Shown in pieces: positions 26,437 to 35,910 of a stretch of DNA of 64,000 nucleotides. The DNA is from Agrococcus sp. ARC_14 (lineage in GTDB: Bacteria > Actinomycetota > Actinomycetes > Actinomycetales > Microbacteriaceae). The notes beneath the pieces were generated by a model. That model saw only the letters and a list, made by a program, of their open reading frames with translations, was not told the origin of the DNA and did no database searches. A program made the translations under genes and the position numbers. Within the stretch, counting starts at the first letter, position 1. Every line of letters starts with the position of its first letter. The stretch covers positions 1,302,001 to 1,366,000 of the forward strand of contig NZ_JAKUDO010000001.1 of NCBI RefSeq assembly GCF_022436485.1, read 5' to 3'.

Positions 26437-27093
26437 GTGAGCATGTTCCAGCGATCGACCACCGGCGACCAGCACCTGCCGCACGGGGTGGTGGTGGCCT
26501 CCTTCGAGACCTACGACCAGGCGCAGGCGGCCATCGCGAAGGTCTCGAGCTCTGATGCAGAGCTTGCGGGCCTCGCGATCATCGGCAACGACCTCAAGCT
26601 GGTCGAGCGCATCGTCGGCCGCCTCACCTGGGGCAAGGTCGCCATGCGCGGCGCCATCCGCGGCCTCGGCTTCGGCGCGTTCCTGGGCCTGATGTTCCTG
26701 GTCTTCGTGCCGGAGGCCGTCGGATCCGTGCTCGTGTTCCCGCTGCTCGGTCTCGCGCTCGGCATCCTGCTCGCGGTCGTGCAGCACGCGCTCGTGCGCC
26801 GCAAGCGGGACTTCGCGTCGACGCAGCAGGTGCTCGCGAGCCGATACGACGTCGTCGCACCGCAGGGGAGCGCAGGCAAGGCGATGCAGGTCATCGGCCA
26901 GCGCGAGGGAGCCGCCGCGCCGACCGAGGCGCAGCTGCAGTCGGCGCCGCCGCCGCAGCAGCCGACGAGCGCTCCGACGCCGCAGGCGCCCGAGCAGCCG
27001 ACCAGCGCGCAGGCGCCCGAGCAGTCGACGAGCGCTCAGGCGCCGACGAGTGCTCAGGCGCCGATGGACCGCCAGCAGCCGCCGGCCCCCTGA
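26437..27093 (+). CDS. YflT/general-stress-protein-17M-like membrane protein with repetitive tail
   Basis: The first 60 residues (VVVASFETYDQAQAAIAKVS) match the YflT/GSP17M domain found in stress-induced proteins. Two hydrophobic helices follow (LGFGAFLGLMFLVF and VLVFPLLGLALGILLAVV). From about residue 165 the chain becomes a low-complexity Pro/Gln/Ser tail with recurring (E)QPTSAQAP-like units. The start is GTG 26437 or ATG 26443. A GAGACT hexamer ends 6 nt before the GTG. The stop is 8 bp from the stop of the convergent lysG. Its function is unknown. Confidence 0.8.
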   Translation: MSMFQRSTTGDQHLPHGVVVASFETYDQAQAAIAKVSSSDAELAGLAIIGNDLKLVERIVGRLTWGKVAMRGAIRGLGFGAFLGLMFLVFVPEAVGSVLVFPLLGLALGILLAVVQHALVRRKRDFASTQQVLASRYDVVAPQGSAGKAMQVIGQREGAAAPTEAQLQSAPPPQQPTSAPTPQAPEQPTSAQAPEQSTSAQAPTSAQAPMDRQQPPAP

Positions 27094-27101
27094 GCCCTCG
27101 C

Positions 27102-27983
27102 TCAGGCGATCGCGTCCGATGCCCGCGCGGCATCCGCCACCGCATCAGTCACCAGGTCGAGCAGCGGCGACGCCAGGTTCCACCGCTGCCACCACAGCGG
27201 CACCTCCACGGTGTCGTCGGCGAGCACGACCAGTGAGCCGTCGGCGACGCCGACCTCGAACTGGCCGGGCAGCAGCATGCCCCAGCCGAGGCCCATCCGC
27301 ACCGCCTCCGCGAACTCGGCGGATGCGCTGATGACGTGCCGCGGCGCATCCGCGGTGGCGCCGTGGTCGGCAGCGAATCGTGCCTGCAGCGTGTCGTGGT
27401 GGTCGAAGTCGACGATCGGTGCGCGCTCGAGCGCGGCGGGTGTGAGGCCGTCGGCGAACCAGCGCTGCGCGAAGTCGCGCTGCGCGATCGCAACGTAGCG
27501 CATGCGGCCCAGCGGCGAGGAGACGCAGCCGGCGACGGGCTCGCGCTGCGCCGTGACTGCCGCCATGACCGTGCCGGATTCGAGCAGCTGCGCCGTGCGC
27601 TCCTGGTCTTCGCGATGGATGTCGAAGGTCACCTCGCGCTGCGCGGTGACGGCGGCGAGCGCTGGCAGGAACCAGGTGATGAGCGAGTCGGCGTTGACGG
27701 CGAGCGGGATGCGCTGGGCGCCGGGTGCATCGCCCATCGCGACGAGCGCATCGTGCTCGAGCATGGCGAGCTGGCGGGCCAGCCGCACGAGCGAGGCACC
27801 CGCCTCCGTCGCGCGCACGGGCTTCGTGCGCTGCAGCACGACGCGGCCCACGCGCTGCTCGATGGCGCGGATGCGCTGGCTCACGGCGCTGGGCGTCACC
27901 CCGAGCTGCGTGGCGGCGCGCTCGAGGGTGCCGGCGTCGACGACGGCCGCGAGCGTGCGCAGGTGATCGAGGGGAAGCTCCAC
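27102..27983 (-). CDS. lysG: LysR-family regulator, LysG/ArgP type
   Basis: DNA-binding regulator of 293 residues. The N-terminal helix-turn-helix (RAATQLGVTPSAVSQRIRAIEQRVG, about 22-46) and the LVRLARQL linker are LysR-typical. The effector domain follows the ArgP/LysG subfamily, which senses basic amino acids. The gene is divergent from lysE, the arrangement known from Corynebacterium, where LysG activates the lysine exporter in response to lysine or arginine. The start is a GTG with a TAGGCT box at N6, so the mRNA is probably leaderless. Confidence 0.9.
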   Translation of the reverse strand: MELPLDHLRTLAAVVDAGTLERAATQLGVTPSAVSQRIRAIEQRVGRVVLQRTKPVRATEAGASLVRLARQLAMLEHDALVAMGDAPGAQRIPLAVNADSLITWFLPALAAVTAQREVTFDIHREDQERTAQLLESGTVMAAVTAQREPVAGCVSSPLGRMRYVAIAQRDFAQRWFADGLTPAALERAPIVDFDHHDTLQARFAADHGATADAPRHVISASAEFAEAVRMGLGWGMLLPGQFEVGVADGSLVVLADDTVEVPLWWQRWNLASPLLDLVTDAVADAARASDAIA

Positions 27984-28068
27984 GGGCTCAGCCTAGATGA
28001 AGCAAAGCTTCAGATCATGCAGGATCATTCGCTGGACTGCATATCGCGACGACCGTAGCGTCGATGAC
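27984..28068. promoter_or_regulatory. lysG-lysE divergent control region
   Basis: On the minus strand TAGGCT (plus positions 27990-27995) precedes lysG by 6 nt. On the plus strand TAGCGT (28056-28061) precedes the lysE ATG by 7 nt. Between them is the palindrome TGAAGC-AAA-GCTTCA (27998-28012), followed by GATCAT repeats at 28013 and 28023. The AT-rich stretch is a good candidate for LysG binding. Confidence 0.6.
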
Positions 28069-28749
28069 ATGGAACAGGGAATCGTCGCGCTGCTGTCGGG
28101 CTTCGGGCTGTGCCTGGGCCTCATCCTCTCGATCGGCGCGCAGAACGCGATCGTGCTGCGGCAGGGTCTGCGACGCGAGCACGTCGGGATCGTGGTGCTC
28201 GTCTGCGTCGTGAGCGACGCGATCCTGCAGACCGTCGGTGTCGCGGGCGTCGCGACCCTCGTGACCGCGCATCCGTGGCTGGAGACGCTCGCTCGCTGGG
28301 CCGGCGCCGTGTTCATCGTCGGCTTCGCGCTGCTGAGCGCACGCCGTGCCTGGCGGGGCGGCGGCTCGCTCGAGGCCGCACCGGACGCGCCTGCGGATGC
28401 GGGTGGAGCGCCGAGCGCGAGCACCGCGTCGGCCCCCGGCACCGTTGCCACCCGCACCCGCAGCGGGCGGATGGCGACGCTCCTCACGATCCTCGCCGTC
28501 ACCTGGCTCAACCCGCACGCGCTGGTCGAGACGACGGTCGTGATGGGCTCGGTCGCCGGCACGCACGGCGACGCCCGCTGGTGGTTCCTCGCCGGCGGCG
28601 TCACCGCGAGCACGCTCTGGTTCGTCGGCTTCGGCTACGGCGCGCGCTACCTGGCGCCGCTGCTGCGCACCGAGCGCGCCTGGCGCATCCTCGACGGCGG
28701 CATCGCGGTCGTGATGCTCGTGATCGCCGTCACGCTCGTGCTCGGCTGA
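28069..28749 (+). CDS. lysE: L-lysine/arginine exporter LysE
   Basis: LysE-family exporter of basic amino acids (226 residues) with about six hydrophobic helices. The N-terminal SGFGLCLGLILSIGAQNAIVLRQG signature is diagnostic, and the second half has WLNPHALVETTVVMGSVA. An Ala/Gly/Ser-rich cytosolic loop (about 97-127) separates the two halves. The ATG at 28069 is used because the open frame upstream (from 27997) would cover the operator. A TAGCGT box lies 7 nt before this ATG. The divergent lysG gene should control it. Confidence 0.93.
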   Translation: MEQGIVALLSGFGLCLGLILSIGAQNAIVLRQGLRREHVGIVVLVCVVSDAILQTVGVAGVATLVTAHPWLETLARWAGAVFIVGFALLSARRAWRGGGSLEAAPDAPADAGGAPSASTASAPGTVATRTRSGRMATLLTILAVTWLNPHALVETTVVMGSVAGTHGDARWWFLAGGVTASTLWFVGFGYGARYLAPLLRTERAWRILDGGIAVVMLVIAVTLVLG

Positions 28750-28775
28750 CGCCTCGCTGTCGGCGGTGCCGGAGG

Positions 28776-30239
<1,464 letters not shown>

Positions 30240-30286
30240 GCGGGCCATTCTCGCACCGCTGCGGCGAGGTGCGATGCGCGGATGCG

Positions 30287-30823
30287 TCAGGCCGAGCCCG
30301 ACGGTGGGTTGCGGTCCGGATAGACAGAGGTGAAGACGCCGAGCGACTCGCCGTCGGCATCGGGGCCGCGGTCCTTGAACTCGTTGAGGAGGGCCGACAG
30401 CCTGGATTCGAACTCCTCGCGGTGCTGCGGGTCGAGCTTGAGGCCCATCCAGGAGACGTGATGCTCGTCGGGCGCGATGCCGTCGACCTGCTGCAGGAAG
30501 GTCTCGAGCAGAATCGGCGCGATGCCAGGCACCGGGGTGTTCCACGATCTTCCCGTCGCGCGGTAGGGAACCTCGCGCGCACCGCCGGTGCCGGTGCGTT
30601 CGGGATCCGCGCGCAGGAAGCCGGTGTGCACGAGCGTGCGCACGTGGTGCAGCATCGTGCCGGGGTTCACGCCCAGCAGCTCGGCGAGCTCCTTGTTCGT
30701 GCGCGACTCGAACGCGCAGAGCCGCAGCGCGCGCAGTCGCAGGGGCGAGCTGAGCGCCCGCGCCATGGCCTGCTTGTCGGCGTCCTGCTCGCTGGAGCGC
30801 AGTTCGATCCGCTCATCGCCCAT
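30287..30823 (-). CDS. ArsR-like winged-helix transcriptional regulator
   Basis: Predicted DNA-binding protein of 178 residues. The winged helix lies at about 20-90: LSSPLRLRALRLCAF, the helix pair NKELAELLGVNPGTMLHHVRTL, and the wing GFLRADPE. The C-terminal half contains no metal-binding cysteines, so metal sensing is not supported. It is divergent from an MFS exporter, and the gap holds two 18-bp operator-like repeats that cover both promoters, suggesting a self-repressing regulator of the exporter. The ATG is preceded by TAGGGT at N6 with TTGAGG 17 bp further upstream. Confidence 0.88.
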   Translation of the reverse strand: MGDERIELRSSEQDADKQAMARALSSPLRLRALRLCAFESRTNKELAELLGVNPGTMLHHVRTLVHTGFLRADPERTGTGGAREVPYRATGRSWNTPVPGIAPILLETFLQQVDGIAPDEHHVSWMGLKLDPQHREEFESRLSALLNEFKDRGPDADGESLGVFTSVYPDRNPPSGSA

Positions 30824-30829
30824 GCGACC

Positions 30830-30893
30830 ACCCTACGCGAGCGATTGACACTCCTCAATCGCTGGCTCATACTGATTGACATGTCCCAATCAG
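30830..30893. promoter_or_regulatory. Divergent promoters with two 18-bp operator copies
   Basis: Operator 1 (30843-30860) reads GATTGACACTCCTCAATC, part of an 8-bp perfect inverted repeat at 30841-30862. Operator 2 (30874-30891) reads GATTGACATGTCCCAATC. Their spacing is 31 bp, about three helical turns. The MFS promoter is TTGACA (30845-30850), a 17-bp spacer, and CATACT (30868-30873). The regulator promoter on the minus strand is TTGAGG (30858-30853), a 17-bp spacer, and TAGGGT (30835-30830). Operator 1 covers both -35 boxes. Operator 2 covers the MFS start codon. Confidence 0.8.
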
Positions 30894-32194
30894 AGCTGCC
30901 GGCCGCGGCAGTCGAGCCGTCGGTCGAGCGCGCAGCGCATGCCGCGGTGCGCAATGCTCCCGGCTCGCTCTGGCGCGACGGCAACTTCCTCACCCTGTGG
31001 TCGGGGCAGGCGCTCGCGCAGGTCGGCTCGCAGGTCACCGAGCTCGCAATCCCGGTGCTCGCGGTGCTGCTGCTGCACGCGAGCGAGTTCGAGGTCGGGC
31101 TGCTGAACGCCGCCGGCGTCGCGGCATTCCTGGTCGTCGGGCTGCCCGCCGGCGCCTGGATCGACCGCATGCGCAAGCGCCGCGTGATGATCTGGGCGGA
31201 TGCGGTGCGCGCTGTCGCGCTGCTGGCGCTGCCGCTGCTGTGGTGGGCGGACGTGCTCGCGATGTGGCACCTCTACGCCGTCGCGCTCGTCGTGGGCGTC
31301 GCGACCGTCTTCTTCGACGTGTCGTACCAGAGCATCATCCCCTCCTTGGTGCGCAGGGAGCAGATCGCCGAGGCGAACGGCAAGCTCGAGGCCACGCGAG
31401 AGCTCGCCAACATCGGCGGGCCGGCGCTGGGCGGCTGGCTCATCGGCCTGATCAGCGCGCCCTTCGCGATCTTCGCCACCGTCGGCACCTACGTCGCCTC
31501 ATTCGTCGCGCTGCTGCTCACGCGCGACCACGAGCAGCCGCGAGCCGACGACGACCGTGCGCCCGTGCTGCACGAGATCGGCGAGGGGCTGCGCTGGGTG
31601 TTCGGCAATCCGCTGCTGCGCCGGATCGTCGGCACCACCGGCATCTCGAACTTCTTCTCGACGATGTCGTTCACGCTGCTGCCGATCTTCCTGCTGCGCG
31701 AGCTGGGGCTGAGCCCCGAGGCGTTCGGCATCATCTTCTCGCTCGGCTCGATCGGGGGCCTCGCGGGGGCGGCAGCGACCCCGCACATCGTGCGCTGGCT
31801 AGGCGAGGCCAGGGCGATCCCGGTCAGCGCCATCGCGTTCGGCGCCATCGCGTGCCTGCTGCCGCTGGCAGCCACCTTCCCCGCCGTCGCCTTCCCGCTG
31901 CTGGTCGCGCAGCTGTTCGTCGGCAGCTTCACCGTGCTGCTCTACAACATCACGCAGGTCACCTTCCGACAGCGCATCACGCCGCCGCGCCTCCTCGGCC
32001 GCATGAACGCATCCGTGCGCTTCTGCGTCTGGGGTGTGATGCCGATCGCCGCGCTGCTCGCGGGCGGGCTCGGCACCTGGCTCGGCGTCGTGCCGACGAT
32101 GTGGATCGGCGCCACCGGGCAGCTGCTGTCGGCGCTGTGCGTCGTGATCGGGCCGTTCTGGACGATGCGCCAGCTGCCCGACGCGGAGCACTGA
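30881..32194 (+). CDS. MFS exporter (MFS_3/EntS-like)
   Basis: Twelve-helix major facilitator protein of 437 residues. It has the first helix FLTLWSGQALAQVGSQVTELAIPV, the A-motif-like loop PAGAWIDRMRKRRVMIWAD, and the second-half motif EARAIPVSAIAFGA. This layout fits the drug/siderophore-type MFS_3 exporters. The ATG at 30881 lies about 8 nt after the -10 box, so the message is leaderless or nearly so, and the start codon is inside an operator. It is probably induced when the divergent regulator is released. The substrate is unknown. Confidence 0.9.
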   Translation: MSQSELPAAAVEPSVERAAHAAVRNAPGSLWRDGNFLTLWSGQALAQVGSQVTELAIPVLAVLLLHASEFEVGLLNAAGVAAFLVVGLPAGAWIDRMRKRRVMIWADAVRAVALLALPLLWWADVLAMWHLYAVALVVGVATVFFDVSYQSIIPSLVRREQIAEANGKLEATRELANIGGPALGGWLIGLISAPFAIFATVGTYVASFVALLLTRDHEQPRADDDRAPVLHEIGEGLRWVFGNPLLRRIVGTTGISNFFSTMSFTLLPIFLLRELGLSPEAFGIIFSLGSIGGLAGAAATPHIVRWLGEARAIPVSAIAFGAIACLLPLAATFPAVAFPLLVAQLFVGSFTVLLYNITQVTFRQRITPPRLLGRMNASVRFCVWGVMPIAALLAGGLGTWLGVVPTMWIGATGQLLSALCVVIGPFWTMRQLPDAEH

Positions 32195-32274
32195 GCCGGC
32201 AGGCCCGAGCCGGGGTCCAGCGCCGGGCTGCAGCGACGGGGCTGCGGCCGGGCCGACGGCCATACGCTGGAGCG

Positions 32275-33069
32275 ATGGGGAAGCGTGAGCGAGCGAGCCT
32301 GGCCGACTGGCGCGCCGCTGCCGACGGCACAGCGGGCGCGGTGACCGCTGCGCACTCCGAGGGCGACCACACGGTCATCGTGCACCGGTGGCCGAAGCCG
32401 GGCGCCGCCACGGTCGTGCTCGTGCACGGCATCGGCATGGGGCAGCAGTACTTCGGGCTGCTGCGCCACAAGCTCACGAGCAGCTTCGAGGTCGTCGCGC
32501 TCGACCTGCCGGGCTTCGGCGCATCGCCGGAGCCCACGGAGTCGCTGCCGATGCCTGCGCTGGCAGACCTCGTGGCCGACGCGCTGCGCAGCCTCGTCCC
32601 CGGGTCGTGCATCGCCGTCGGCCACTCGATGGGCACGCAGGTCGTCGCGGAGCTCGCCGTGCGGCATCCCGAGCTCGTCGAGCGGGTCGTGCTGATCGCG
32701 CCGACCGTCAATCCGGCAGAGCGCTCGGGGTGGAAGCAGGCGATGCGGCTGCTGCAGGACCTCGCGAACGATCCACCGATCGTCGCCGCGATCGGCGCGC
32801 GGCTCTATGCGCAGGCCGGGCCGCGCTGGTACCTGCGCAAGCTCCGCACCATGCTCGGGCACGACATCCGCCCCCTGCTGCCGCGCATCGAGCAGCCGAC
32901 GCTCGTGATCCGCGGGGAGGAGGATCGCGTCTCGCCCGCCGCGTGGGTGGACGAGGTCGTCGCTGCGCTGCCGGATGGGCGCCTGCGGGTCGCCGAGGAT
33001 CGCGGACACGAGGCGATGGTGACGGGCGCAGAGCCGGTCTCGCAGATGCTCGAGGAGTTCGCGCGATGA
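32275..33069 (+). CDS. Alpha/beta hydrolase
   Basis: Hydrolase of 264 residues with the oxyanion motif VLVHGIGMG (about 43-51), nucleophile elbow GHSMGTQ (serine near 121), an acid in the region RGEEDRVSP, and a C-terminal histidine in DRGHEAM. This is the typical esterase/lactonase-type fold, with no clue to the substrate. A TACGCT box ends 6 nt before the ATG. The next hydrolase overlaps by 4 nt. The 80-bp gap from the MFS gene is GC-rich and holds this promoter. Confidence 0.88.
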   Translation: MGKRERASLADWRAAADGTAGAVTAAHSEGDHTVIVHRWPKPGAATVVLVHGIGMGQQYFGLLRHKLTSSFEVVALDLPGFGASPEPTESLPMPALADLVADALRSLVPGSCIAVGHSMGTQVVAELAVRHPELVERVVLIAPTVNPAERSGWKQAMRLLQDLANDPPIVAAIGARLYAQAGPRWYLRKLRTMLGHDIRPLLPRIEQPTLVIRGEEDRVSPAAWVDEVVAALPDGRLRVAEDRGHEAMVTGAEPVSQMLEEFAR

Positions 33070-33770
33070 CGCTCACGGCGCGCGAGGTGGGGGTGTGGGC
33101 GCGCGACTACGCCTTCGCGGCGCGCATGCATGTGCGGTCGACGATCGACCCGTCGCCGCCGCGGCCGCTCGGGATGCCGGGCGCGCGCGTGCACTGCGTG
33201 CTGATCCAGGGCGTGGTGGAGCGATGGCCGTTCATGGAGCCGCTCGGCAGGCGGCTGGCGGCCGCGGGCCACGCGGTGCACTTCGTGCCGGAGCTCGGAC
33301 GCCACCTGCTGCCGGTGCGCGAGGCAGCCGTGCTCGTCGGCGAGGCAGTCGACCGCGTCGCGGCGGCGCATCCGCACGCGCAGCTCGTGCTCGTCGGCCA
33401 CTCGAAGGGCGGGCTGAGCGGCAAGCGGCTGCTCATCGACAGGGCGCTCGAGCCCGAGCTGCCGCAGCCAGTGGGGCTCGTGGCGCTCGCGACGCCGTTC
33501 GCCGGCTCGAGCAGGGCGCGGCTGCTGCGGAACGCTGCGATCCGTGAGTTCGACCCGACGGACGAGCGGCTGCTGGCGCTCGCGGCCGAGCGCAGCGCCG
33601 ACCTGCGGATCCGTGTGGTGCTGCCCGACATCGACCCGCACATCCCCGACAACCAGATCCCAGAGGGCATCCGCGGCGTGCGGCTGCGCGCGAACGGGCA
33701 CTTCCGGCCGCTGGCGACCGCCGAGGCCGGCCGCGCCGTGCTGGCCGCGATCGACGAGCTGACGCGCTGA
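33066..33770 (+). CDS. Alpha/beta hydrolase, lipase-like
   Basis: A 234-residue protein with a lipase-type nucleophile elbow VGHSKGGLSGK and a preceding VLIQGVVERWPFMEPLGRRL, where the usual HG oxyanion motif is replaced by QG. LVALATPFAGS follows, and a possible catalytic histidine lies in ANGHFRPL. It is coupled to the upstream hydrolase gene (ATGA overlap). It may be a membrane-lipid or ester hydrolase. The ATG is chosen for the overlap, and the longer open frame upstream is not coding. A strong hairpin follows. Confidence 0.83.
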   Translation: MTLTAREVGVWARDYAFAARMHVRSTIDPSPPRPLGMPGARVHCVLIQGVVERWPFMEPLGRRLAAAGHAVHFVPELGRHLLPVREAAVLVGEAVDRVAAAHPHAQLVLVGHSKGGLSGKRLLIDRALEPELPQPVGLVALATPFAGSSRARLLRNAAIREFDPTDERLLALAAERSADLRIRVVLPDIDPHIPDNQIPEGIRGVRLRANGHFRPLATAEAGRAVLAAIDELTR

Positions 33771-33787
33771 CGCCAGCGCGCCCAGAT

Positions 33788-33839
33788 CGAGGCGGGTTCT
33801 TGCAGTCTTGGCACGCCAGATCTGCAAGAACCCGCCTCG
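33788..33839. terminator. Perfect 18-bp stem terminator between convergent genes
   Basis: Arms 33788-33805 and 33822-33839 are exact reverse complements enclosing a 16-nt partly self-pairing loop. It sits between the hydrolase stop (33770) and the EEP stop (33875) and can act in both directions. Confidence 0.85.
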
Positions 33840-33874
33840 CTTCCTGGAGGCGGGCGGCGACGAGCGGGCTCGAC

Positions 33875-34909
33875 TCAGCCGGTCTGGCGCAGCTGCACCA
33901 CGACGGGCCGGTGATCGGTGCCGGAGTCGTCGAGGCCGGTGAGCACGCGCGCGGCGACCGGCGTCCAGTCGGGGGTCGCGACCACGTGGTCGATGTTCGC
34001 GCCGATCCACGGCGGCGCCCATGTGGGCCAGGTGCCGACCGCGCCGGCGCCCACCGCGCTGGCCGCATCGCGGCACACGCCCAGATCGCCGAAGCCGCCG
34101 CCCTCGAGCTCGGTGCGGTACTGCCACCAGTGGTCGACGGTCGAGTTGAAGTCGCCGGCCATCACGACCGACTCCGAGCCGTCGCACAGGCCCGCGACGA
34201 AGTCGAGATCCGCGCGCCAGTTGCGCATCTGCTGCGGCACGGGAGCAACCGGATGGGTCGAGACGAACACGGGACCCTCGCCGTCGGTCGCGCGTGCGAC
34301 CACGGTCGGGAGCGTCCGAGTGCCGCCGATCTCGCGGTCGGCGGTGTACTCGCCCAGCTCGGCAGAGATGAGCAGCGTCGTGTTGAGCGCACCGTAGGCG
34401 GGGGAGTAGCCATTCGTGAGCACCCAGTAGGGCTTGCCGACCTCCCTGAGCAGCTCTGCCACGCCGACGCCCAGCTGCAGCGTCGTCTCGGGCAGCATCA
34501 CCGCATCCGCCCCCGTCTCGTCGACGACGCGGGCGATCTCGTCGACACCGGGGACATCGCCGAGGGTGTTCCAGGTGAGCACGACGAGGTCGTCGCTGCC
34601 CTCGATCGTCTGCGCGCCGATCGTCTGGCTCGTGTCGAGGCCGCGGGAGACGTGGATGCCGCTCGAGACGAGCGCGAAGACCAGCAGCAGCGACACGACG
34701 CCGAGCACGAAGGGCCGCACGCGCTTCCAGCCCACGAAGCACAGGAACACGAGCAGCAGCAGCAGCGCGATCCCCACCACGCCGATGCGCATCGAGACGA
34801 CCTGAGCGATGATCGGCGCCTGCTCGAGGCCGAACGCCTGCGGCCACGCGGCGACCGTCAGGCACGCCGCGATGACGAGGGCGAGCAGCCAGCCGAGGAT
34901 CGCGAGCAC
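33875..34909 (-). CDS. Endonuclease/exonuclease/phosphatase family protein with three membrane helices
   Basis: 344 residues. Three N-terminal hydrophobic helices (LAILGWLLALVIAACLTV, then IGVVGIALLLLLVFLCFVG and LGVVSLLLVFALVSS) put the catalytic domain on the outer face. That domain has EEP motifs: VLTWNTLGD, MLPETT, STHPVAPV, MAGDFNSTVDHWW and GTDHRPVVVQL, with the catalytic His/Asp set intact. It probably hydrolyses a phosphodiester or nucleic acid outside the cell. I set the start at GTG 34909 because TACGCT ends 6 nt before it. The open frame to 35005 would overlap the PHP gene. Confidence 0.85.
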   Translation of the reverse strand: MLAILGWLLALVIAACLTVAAWPQAFGLEQAPIIAQVVSMRIGVVGIALLLLLVFLCFVGWKRVRPFVLGVVSLLLVFALVSSGIHVSRGLDTSQTIGAQTIEGSDDLVVLTWNTLGDVPGVDEIARVVDETGADAVMLPETTLQLGVGVAELLREVGKPYWVLTNGYSPAYGALNTTLLISAELGEYTADREIGGTRTLPTVVARATDGEGPVFVSTHPVAPVPQQMRNWRADLDFVAGLCDGSESVVMAGDFNSTVDHWWQYRTELEGGGFGDLGVCRDAASAVGAGAVGTWPTWAPPWIGANIDHVVATPDWTPVAARVLTGLDDSGTDHRPVVVQLRQTG

Positions 34910-34971
34910 TCTGTGAGCGTAGGCGATCCGCCGTGGTCTGGCCTGTCGGCGCGCGCGCGTAGTCTGGCCGC
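34910..34971. promoter_or_regulatory. Divergent leaderless promoters, EEP and PHP genes
   Basis: Minus-strand TACGCT (plus 34921-34916) ends 6 nt before the GTG at 34909. Plus-strand TAGTCT (34960-34965) ends 6 nt before the ATG at 34972. A run of alternating GC (34950-34959) lies between them. Confidence 0.6.
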
Positions 34972-35868
34972 ATGGAGCACGTCGGGGCAGCGGACACGAC
35001 AGCATTCGACTGGGCGGCCGCCGGCCCCGCCGACCTCCACCTGCACTCTCGGGAGTCCGACGGCACGGACGCTCCCGGTGACGTCGTGCGCGCGGCCGCG
35101 GCCGCGGGCCTCGGGGTCGTCGCGCTCACCGACCACGACACCGTCGCAGGCTGGGGCGAGGCGAGCGAGGTCGCGCGCGAGGTCGGCATCGGGCTGCTGC
35201 CAGGCGTCGAGTTCTCGTCGCAGCTCGGGCCGGCGAGCGTGCACGTGCTCGGCTACCTGCTCGACCCTGCATCGGAGGCGTTCACGGGCGAGCGCGAGCG
35301 CATCCGTCACGACCGCATCGACCGCGCGGAGCGCATGGTGCACGCCATCGGCCGCGACTACCCGCTCACCTGGCAGCACATCGAGCAGCACTCGGCGCCG
35401 GGCGCGACCATCGGCCGCCCGCACATCGCCGACGCGCTCGTCGCGCTCGGCATCGTGCCCGATCGCTCCGCCGCGTTCGAGGGCATCCTGCACTGGCAGG
35501 GCGGCTACTACCAGCCGCACATGGCGCCGGCACCCGAGGAGGCGATCCGCATCATCCATGACGCCGGCGGCGTCTCGGTGCTCGCACACCCGGGATCCCG
35601 CGGACGGCCCGTGATGCGGATGGGCGTGCTCGGCGACCTGGTCGCGGCTGGGCTCGGGGGCGTCGAGGTGTGGCACCGCGACAATGACGCGCCCTCGCGC
35701 CGGCAGCTGCTGGCCGACGCCGAGCGCTTCGGCCTGCTGGTGACCGGCTCGAGCGACTATCACGGCTCCGGCAAGCCGAACCGACTGGGGGAGCACACCA
35801 CCGAGCCGGCCGTGGTCGCCGAGATCGTGCGCCGCTCGACCGGCTGGGCACCGGTGCTGCCGGCCTGA
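34972..35868 (+). CDS. PHP-domain phosphoesterase (TrpH/YciV-like)
   Basis: Metal-dependent hydrolase of 298 residues. The four PHP motifs are visible: DLHLHSRESDG (about 22-32), LTDHDTVAGW, the HVLGYLLD/GRPHIADAL region, and GVSVLAHPGSRG, with the last ligands in TGSSDYHGSGKPN. E. coli homologues act on 3',5'-nucleotide bisphosphates or short RNA 5' ends. That specificity is only an inference here. TAGTCT lies 6 nt before the ATG. The gene is followed by a 331-bp intergenic region filled with 20-bp repeats. Confidence 0.92.
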   Translation: MEHVGAADTTAFDWAAAGPADLHLHSRESDGTDAPGDVVRAAAAAGLGVVALTDHDTVAGWGEASEVAREVGIGLLPGVEFSSQLGPASVHVLGYLLDPASEAFTGERERIRHDRIDRAERMVHAIGRDYPLTWQHIEQHSAPGATIGRPHIADALVALGIVPDRSAAFEGILHWQGGYYQPHMAPAPEEAIRIIHDAGGVSVLAHPGSRGRPVMRMGVLGDLVAAGLGGVEVWHRDNDAPSRRQLLADAERFGLLVTGSSDYHGSGKPNRLGEHTTEPAVVAEIVRRSTGWAPVLPA

Positions 35869-35910
35869 CGCACCGCGGGCGGTGCAGCCCGCCACGTCGA
35901 CCTCTGCGCG

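Noticed and set aside
30287..30823. Arsenic or other metal-sensing ArsR regulator
   Set aside because: The domain is ArsR-like in fold, but no cysteine/histidine metal site is visible and no metal transporter is adjacent.
34910..35005. N-terminal extension of the EEP-family gene
   Set aside because: It would overlap the PHP gene and both promoters. GTG 34909 starts directly at the first membrane helix.
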